DNA from: Sphingobacterium lumbrici
Lineage (GTDB): Bacteria > Bacteroidota > Bacteroidia > Sphingobacteriales > Sphingobacteriaceae
Direction of reading: 5' to 3'
DNA length: 64,000 bases
Assembly: GCF_006476045.1 (NCBI RefSeq)
Contig: NZ_SRZY01000028.1
Coordinates: 124,001-188,000 of the forward strand
In this document: positions 59,640-64,000 of the stretch, one piece after another
How the letters are laid out: the number at the start of each line of letters is the position of its first letter
How positions within the stretch are numbered: position 1 is the first letter of the stretch
Made by a program: the position numbers and the translations under genes
The notes under the pieces: model-generated
Seen by the model: the letters and a program-made list of their open reading frames with translations, nothing else
The model's database searches: none
What the model was told of the DNA's origin: nothing

Positions 59640-60254
59640 ATGCACTTTCCAAAACTTTTTAAATCCGAAGATTTCAATCTTCTTAAAGAAATCATTAGGG
59701 AGAATTCTTTTTCAAGTTTAATAACTTACAAGGAAAAAATTCTATCTACTAAAGCAATGATGCAATTGAATGAACTTGGAAATGATCTTTTTCTTATTGA
59801 AACCCATATAAATAGAGCTAACCCTGTTGCCAGAAAAATTAAAGAAGGAGATGAAGTGTTATGTGATTTTTTAGGAGCACATTCTTATATTTCTTCATCT
59901 TGGTATGACCACATAAATGTTTCAACTTGGAATTATGAAGAAGTTCAAATTTATGGTCTTGTTGAAATAATGTCTGATAATGAATTGTACAATCATTTGA
60001 AAAAATTGACTGACTTTTTTGAACTACCTCAAAAATGCCCAATGACATTAGAGCGTATGGGTACTGAATTTGTAGAAAAAGAAATGAGAGGAGCATTAGG
60101 TATAAAAATAATTCCAACAGATGTAAAAGTTAAGCGAAAACTATCCCAAAATAGAGACGAAGTAAATTATCAAAGAATAATTGAAAACCTAAACGAATCT
60201 AATTTTCAAATGGATAAAATTATGGCAAAAAAAATGACAGACTTGAAAAAATAA
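59640..60254 (+). CDS. PaiB-like FMN-binding protein
   Basis: A 204-residue cytoplasmic protein of the FMN-binding split-barrel/PaiB type: MHFPKLFKSEDFNLLKEIIR, then LITYKEKIL, ANPVARKIKEGDEVLCDFLGAHSYISSSWYDHINVSTWNYEEVQIYG, the stretch that best marks the family. PaiB proteins act as transcriptional repressors or as flavin enzymes of unclear substrate. The gene is more AT-rich than its array neighbours. It is a one-gene cassette, 55 bp after site C and ending a base before site D. Confidence 0.8.
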   Translation: MHFPKLFKSEDFNLLKEIIRENSFSSLITYKEKILSTKAMMQLNELGNDLFLIETHINRANPVARKIKEGDEVLCDFLGAHSYISSSWYDHINVSTWNYEEVQIYGLVEIMSDNELYNHLKKLTDFFELPQKCPMTLERMGTEFVEKEMRGALGIKIIPTDVKVKRKLSQNRDEVNYQRIIENLNESNFQMDKIMAKKMTDLKK

Positions 60255-60569
60255 AGAACAACGAACCGCGGTTTGACGTAATGGGGGACATTCTTCGTAT
60301 GAATATTTGTGCTAAATTTGAACTGTGTGCTCCGAGACCCGTCTGCGCCAAGCGGCGAAACCGTTACAGGCAATGTTAAACGACCGCTCAGCCCGATAGT
60401 TTGTAAAATCATCGGTGTAACTTCAACTCAGACTTTGCCGAAAATTGTGGGTTTAGCAACTTTTTACAAGCTTTGTGTAGATTGACTGTCCTTCGCTGAC
60501 TTTTAGAAAAAATTATCACGGACAGACAATCAGACCTAACACGACTATAGCGATTGACAATAACAAGAA
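60255..60569 (+). other. 315-bp stretch holding site D and spacer
   Basis: The first 120 bp are cassette site D. The remaining 190 bp before the reductase gene contain no supported frame, promoter or repeat that I could assign. Confidence 0.5.
60256..60375 (+). repeat. Cassette-site D, complete palindrome
   Basis: Left arm (AACG...CCGCGGTTTGACG from about 60260) pairs imperfectly with the right arm. The right end is GCCAA (60347-60351), N10, CGTTA (60362-60366), N3, GCAAT. A TGTGCTCCGA motif (from 60325) is shared with site E. Confidence 0.75.
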
Positions 60570-61115
60570 ATGGAAAACAACAGAAAAGTAGCTTTATTTA
60601 TAGCAACAAGTTTAGACGGTTACATCGCAAAACCGAATGACGACCTTAGTTTTTTGAAATTAGTAGAAAAAGAGGGCGAAGACTATGGTTATGCCGAATT
60701 TACGGCAACTATTGACACCATAATTCTCGGTAGAAAAACTTACGATTGGGTGCTTAGAGAAATTGGAAGTTCGCATTACGACAACGGTAACAGAGACGTT
60801 TACGTTATCACAAGAACCGAAAAAGCAAGTGTTGGCAGGACAACATTTTACACAGGAAGTTTGACAGAATTGGTAGAACAACTGAAAAGCAAAAACGGAA
60901 AAAATATTTATTGTGACGGTGGTGCAGACATAGTGAACGAACTTTTGAAAAGCGACCTGATTGACGAATTTATTATTTCGGTTATTCCTGTATTGGTTGG
61001 CAGCGGGACACGACTTTTTAAAGACGGCAGACCCGAACAAAAACTTAAACTCGTAACAACAAAAACATTTGATACGGGACTAACACAGCTTCATTACAAA
61101 CGTGCCAACAACTAA
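60570..61115 (+). CDS. Dihydrofolate-reductase-like protein (RibD C-terminal type)
   Basis: A 181-residue reductase-like protein of the RibD C-terminal/dihydrofolate-reductase fold: KVALFIATSLDGYIAKPNDDLSFL, IILGRKTYDWVL, DVYVITRTE, IYCDGGADIVNELLKSDLIDEFIISVIPVLVGSGTRLF. Such stand-alone proteins are common in Bacteroidota and their natural substrate is mostly unknown, so trimethoprim resistance should not be assumed. Its stop codon TAA lies inside the left arm of site E. It is a one-gene cassette. Confidence 0.88.
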   Translation: MENNRKVALFIATSLDGYIAKPNDDLSFLKLVEKEGEDYGYAEFTATIDTIILGRKTYDWVLREIGSSHYDNGNRDVYVITRTEKASVGRTTFYTGSLTELVEQLKSKNGKNIYCDGGADIVNELLKSDLIDEFIISVIPVLVGSGTRLFKDGRPEQKLKLVTTKTFDTGLTQLHYKRANN

Positions 61116-61193
61116 TCAGCGACAGAAAACACTGCCAATTTTGTGCTCCGAAACCCGCCCCAAAGGCCAATACGCGAATCGTTAGTTGCAATG
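61109..61193 (+). repeat. Cassette-site E, short palindrome
   Basis: Left CAACTAA (61109-61115) is the reverse complement of TTAGTTG (61182-61188). The right end is GCCAA (61166-61170), N9, CGTTA (61180-61184), N3, GCAAT. At 85 bp it is the shortest complete site, and it overlaps the reductase stop. Confidence 0.7.
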
Positions 61194-61417
61194 GTAGGAC
61201 GACCCGCACAACTTCGACAGTCGGACCTCTGACAGACAACCACCGCACGGAAAAATTTTAGCCGACCCACATTTAGCACCTTTGGTTTGCCCCGATACAC
61301 AAAGCCAACGCTTCGCAAAACCAAAAGAGCCAATTAAGCGAAGCGAATCACGAATACCTTTAAAAACAAAATAACTAATGAGTAAATCTTGCCCACGCTA
61401 CAACGAAGACAATCTAC
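61116..61417. other. 302-bp region after the reductase: site E and spacer
   Basis: After site E no coding frame is supported. A 7-bp perfect inverted repeat (GCTTCGC 61310-61316, GCGAAGC 61338-61344) with a 21-nt loop lies in the spacer before the AraC stop. Confidence 0.45.
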
Positions 61418-62311
61418 TCAATTCAAATTCCGATACTCAACAGGCGTTACCCCTGTTTTTTGCTTAAACAATCGGGTAAAATGTTGCGGATATTTAAACC
61501 CTAAATTATAAGCAATTTCACTAATAGACTTGTTATGGTCAAAAATCCGCTCTTTGGCAACTTCAATGACTTTGGATTGTATGTATTCTTGTGCTGTTTT
61601 TCCTGTTTCTTTCTTAATCAAATCACCAAAATAATTGGCAGACAAATTCAATTCATCAGCACAATAAGAAACAGACGGCAAACCAATATTAACAGGTTTT
61701 TCAGACGAAAAATAACCATTCAAAAATTCTTCAAATCGTTCCAAAACTCCTTTATTGACAATATCCCTTGTGATAAACTGACGGTCATAAAATCGGGTAC
61801 AGTAATTCAAAAACAATTCAATGTTTGACACAATCAGTTGTTTGCTATGCTTATCAATGGCGTGTTTTAGTTCGTATTCAATTTTTGAAAAACAATCCTG
61901 AACTATCTTTCTTTCCTGTTCCGACAAATGCAGAGCTTCATTGACAGCATAAGAGAAAAAATGATAATCGCTTATGTTTTTCCCAAGCGAAGTTCCCAAC
62001 AACAAATCGAGGTGGAAAACCAACGCAATACCTTGTGGCTGATAACATTCATCTTTACTTTCCCCAATGACCTGACCAGGAGCAAGAAAAATCAGTGTGC
62101 CTTCCTCATAATCGTAATTGCCCAATCCGTAACGCAAATCGCCACAATGAATTTGCTTTAAAAAGATAGTATAAAACTCATAACGCAAGCGTTTGAGTTT
62201 TCTTGGTTCGGCTTTATCCAAATGAACCACGCTTACCAAAGGGTGCAGAGTTTCATTGTTATTAAAGGCGTTGTATTCTTTTATGGTACTGAAATTCAGA
62301 ATATCGTCCAT
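61418..62311 (-). CDS. AraC-family transcriptional regulator
   Basis: A 297-residue regulator with an N-terminal cupin-like sensing domain (VSVVHLDKAEPRKL, FLKQIHCGDLRYGLGNYDYEEGTLIFLAPGQV) and a C-terminal double helix-turn-helix (YCADELNLSANYFGDLIKKE, SISEIAYNLGFKYPQHFTRLFKQKTGVTPVEYR). The frame extends upstream to TTG 62338, but ATG 62309-62311 (MDDILNFSTIKEY) is the natural start. It diverges from the alpha/beta hydrolase gene across a 182-bp region and likely regulates it, as this gene arrangement is common for AraC regulators. The ligand is unknown. Confidence 0.9.
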   Translation of the reverse strand: MDDILNFSTIKEYNAFNNNETLHPLVSVVHLDKAEPRKLKRLRYEFYTIFLKQIHCGDLRYGLGNYDYEEGTLIFLAPGQVIGESKDECYQPQGIALVFHLDLLLGTSLGKNISDYHFFSYAVNEALHLSEQERKIVQDCFSKIEYELKHAIDKHSKQLIVSNIELFLNYCTRFYDRQFITRDIVNKGVLERFEEFLNGYFSSEKPVNIGLPSVSYCADELNLSANYFGDLIKKETGKTAQEYIQSKVIEVAKERIFDHNKSISEIAYNLGFKYPQHFTRLFKQKTGVTPVEYRNLN

Positions 62312-62493
62312 TGCGGTACTTTTAAATTGACACCACAAATTTACAAAATCAATTCCCTTGTTTCACGTTACAAAAGCCCAATCAGTAATATTGGTAGGTA
62401 AAACCGCAATCTGTATAAGTACAGAAATTTTATTCTCTGCAATTTTGCATTATCAAATAAAGGATTTCCAAAAACTATCAACGAAATAAGAAA

Positions 62494-63570
62494 ATGAAAC
62501 AAATAACATTCTTACTAATAACAATAGCTATGGCAGCTTGTACAAATACGGAAAAGGCAAAAGACACGAACAAACAAAAACCTTTGATAATCGAAGAGCA
62601 GGGAGTTTTTGCCGTAGGTGGAACAGTAATAAAAGCGGACGGCACTTTTGACCCGAAAAATCCAACCGCAGACGGACAGACCTTGCACACAGACCACGCA
62701 ACAGTACAATATCAAATACCCGAAAACGCCCGAAAATTACCTTTGGTATTTTGGCACGGTTTCGGACAAACGGCAAGAACTTGGCAGACCACAGCAGACG
62801 GACGTGAGGGATTTCAGACAATATTTTTACGAAAACAATATACTGTTTATCTCATTGACCAACCACGCAGAGGACAAGGCGGTAGAAGTTCACAACCTGT
62901 AACTATCAATGCAACACCTGATGAACAGTATTGGTTTGGAATGTTCCGTATAGGGATTGGAACAGAATATTTTCCTGATGTGCAATTCTCAAAAGACCCC
63001 GAAGCACTTAATCAGTTTTTCAGACAGGTAAGCCCCGATTTAGGCACAATAGATTTTAAGGTTAATGTTGATGCCGTTTCCGCATTGTTTGATAAGATAG
63101 GACAAGGGATTTTGGTAACACATTCGCACAGTGGCGGACAAGGTTGGCTCACGGCAATCAAAAATGATAATATTAAAGGCGTTGTATCTTACGAAGCAGG
63201 TAGCGGATTTGTATTTCCACAAGGCGAAACACCCGAACCAATGCAAAGCTCAGCAGGCGTATTAGAAGCCGTAGCCATTCCGAAAGAAGACTTTTTGAAG
63301 CTAACTAAAATACCAATCGTTATTTATTATGGCGATTTTATTCCCGAAACACCATCAGACAATTACGGTACGGATAATTGGAGAACTCGTTTAGCAATGG
63401 CAAAAATTTTCTGCAATACTATCAACAAATACGGTGGTAATGCTTCGGTTGTACATTTACCAGAGATTGGAATAAAAGGCAATACACACTTTCCAATGTC
63501 CGATTTAAACAATGCAGAAATTGCAAACCTTATGGCTGAATGGCTAAAAGAAAAAGGATTGGATAAATAG
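62494..63570 (+). CDS. Alpha/beta hydrolase lipoprotein
   Basis: A 358-residue lipoprotein (signal ITFLLITIAMAAC, Cys16) with an alpha/beta hydrolase fold: LPLVFWHGFGQTARTW, LIDQPRRGQGGRS, and a nucleophile elbow THSHSGGQGW with the probable active serine. A histidine in KGNTHFPMSDLNN fits the triad. Residues DDPEAL-like and FDKIGQGILV lie between. The substrate is unknown. It is paired with a carboxymuconolactone decarboxylase-like gene 9 bp downstream and faces an AraC regulator, which suggests an inducible small-molecule or peroxide-related function. A/C-rich codon choice matches the array genes rather than the chromosomal left part. Confidence 0.85.
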   Translation: MKQITFLLITIAMAACTNTEKAKDTNKQKPLIIEEQGVFAVGGTVIKADGTFDPKNPTADGQTLHTDHATVQYQIPENARKLPLVFWHGFGQTARTWQTTADGREGFQTIFLRKQYTVYLIDQPRRGQGGRSSQPVTINATPDEQYWFGMFRIGIGTEYFPDVQFSKDPEALNQFFRQVSPDLGTIDFKVNVDAVSALFDKIGQGILVTHSHSGGQGWLTAIKNDNIKGVVSYEAGSGFVFPQGETPEPMQSSAGVLEAVAIPKEDFLKLTKIPIVIYYGDFIPETPSDNYGTDNWRTRLAMAKIFCNTINKYGGNASVVHLPEIGIKGNTHFPMSDLNNAEIANLMAEWLKEKGLDK

Positions 63571-63579
63571 TAAAAACAG

Positions 63580-64000
63580 ATGGTGAAGCAACTAAAAACA
63601 ATCAGCCTTATAGCAATGGTAATTTTCGTTTCAATGTTTGCAAATCAAGTAAAAGCACAGCAAATGACAACACCCGATAATAGTTTAAGCGTAAAAGAAC
63701 AAAGCATTATAACCATTTCGGCATTGACAGCAAAAGGCGATTTAGACAGGCTAAAAACAGCCTTGAATACAGGGCTTGAAAATGGGCTTACCGTTAATGA
63801 AATAAAAGAAGCATTGGTACACACGTATGCTTATTGCGGATTTCCCCGTAGTATCAGAGGCTTACAAACCTTTATGCAGGTATTGGACGAACGCAAAGCA
63901 AAAGGCATTAACGATAAGATTGGCAACAATGCTTCGCCCATTGATGAAACAGGCAGTAAATACGAACGAGGTAAAAAGATTTTGGAGGAACTAACCCAAA
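63580..64000 (+). CDS. Carboxymuconolactone decarboxylase-family protein, 3' end beyond window
   Basis: From ATG 63580 the frame is open to the edge (about 140 residues). A signal peptide (ISLIAMVIFVSMFANQVKAQ) is followed by a CMD/AhpD-like helical domain: VKEQSIITISALTAKGDLDRLKTALNTGLENGLTVNEIKEALVHTYAYCGFPRSIRGL. The usual AhpD CxxC is not seen in this part (single Cys in AYCGFP). The C-terminus is outside the window. An exported member of this normally cytoplasmic family is uncommon but occurs in Bacteroidota next to hydrolases and AraC regulators, as here. Confidence 0.82.
   Translation, partial: MVKQLKTISLIAMVIFVSMFANQVKAQQMTTPDNSLSVKEQSIITISALTAKGDLDRLKTALNTGLENGLTVNEIKEALVHTYAYCGFPRSIRGLQTFMQVLDERKAKGINDKIGNNASPIDETGSKYERGKKILEELTQ

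Noticed and set aside
60570-61115. Trimethoprim-resistance dihydrofolate reductase
   Set aside because: The sequence fits the RibD C-terminal-like reductases, not known dfr resistance enzymes, so a resistance claim is not supported.
1-64000. CRISPR arrays, rRNA or tRNA genes, insertion-sequence transposases, integrase
   Set aside because: Inspection showed no regularly spaced repeats of CRISPR type, no tRNA-like cloverleaf or rRNA stretches, and no transposase or tyrosine recombinase frames within the window.

Overview
The window reads as chromosome of a low-GC Bacteroidota, most likely Sphingobacteriaceae (Sphingobacterium/Pedobacter-like). This rests on the gene families present: HU-HIG type HU protein, DUF1835, DUF4286 and DUF6600 proteins, an OmpA protein with a thrombospondin-3 calcium repeat, and a TonB receptor with a carboxypeptidase-regulatory-like domain. 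It also rests on the many promoter-like boxes of the Bacteroidota form TAnnTTTG ahead of genes. No rRNA, tRNA or CRISPR array was seen.

Layout, left to right. 1-5.9 kb: an edge-truncated PH-like gene, rsmI, an HU protein, then a decayed patch (AlbA_2/RecG-like regulator remnant capped by a 20-bp perfect inverted repeat, and a short TOTE-primase-like remnant), DUF1835, serS and a methyltransferase. 6-11.7 kb: a DUF6600 exported protein, an MlaE-MlaF-MlaD lipid transport operon with an RluA-type pseudouridine synthase, and two small proteins. 11.8-16.1 kb: an operon of a catalytically dead S9 peptidase homologue, a histidine kinase and its response regulator. 16.2-20.5 kb: greA, HIT, DedA, ppa, a CNNM/CBS protein and rsmE. 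20.5-23.1 kb: an ABC transporter with a histidine-rich permease and a DUF3299-like protein, probably metal-related. 23.4-31.4 kb: a TonB receptor with a beta-helix lipoprotein, a MACPF lipoprotein, a transglutaminase-like protein and a hydrolase. 31.6-48.4 kb: housekeeping and envelope genes (dnaX, rlmB, HPP, DEAD helicase, APC permease, OmpA, two universal stress proteins, alaS, TlpA-like, an orphan response regulator, metA). 48.8-55.3 kb: a planctomycete-style cytochrome/DUF1501/sugar-isomerase operon.

From about 55.35 kb the character changes. A phospholipase C fragment and an unidentified stop-interrupted remnant lead into a broken fic gene. This is cut exactly where a series of imperfect palindromes begins. 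Between 56.45 and 61.2 kb, single same-strand genes (secreted unknown, DUF4268 fragment plus DUF1016 nuclease plus frameshifted SGNH hydrolase, PaiB-like flavoprotein, RibD-type reductase) are separated by these palindromes. Their right halves share GCCAA-N9/10-CGTTA-N3-GYAAY. This looks like an integron-style or otherwise palindrome-recombined gene cassette array without an integrase in view, and it is the most interesting feature of the window. The end of the window holds an AraC regulator divergent from a hydrolase and a carboxymuconolactone decarboxylase-like gene that runs off the edge.

Several apparent long open frames begin at TTG or GTG. Where an in-frame ATG better fits the family or a signal peptide I moved the start and say so in the entry.
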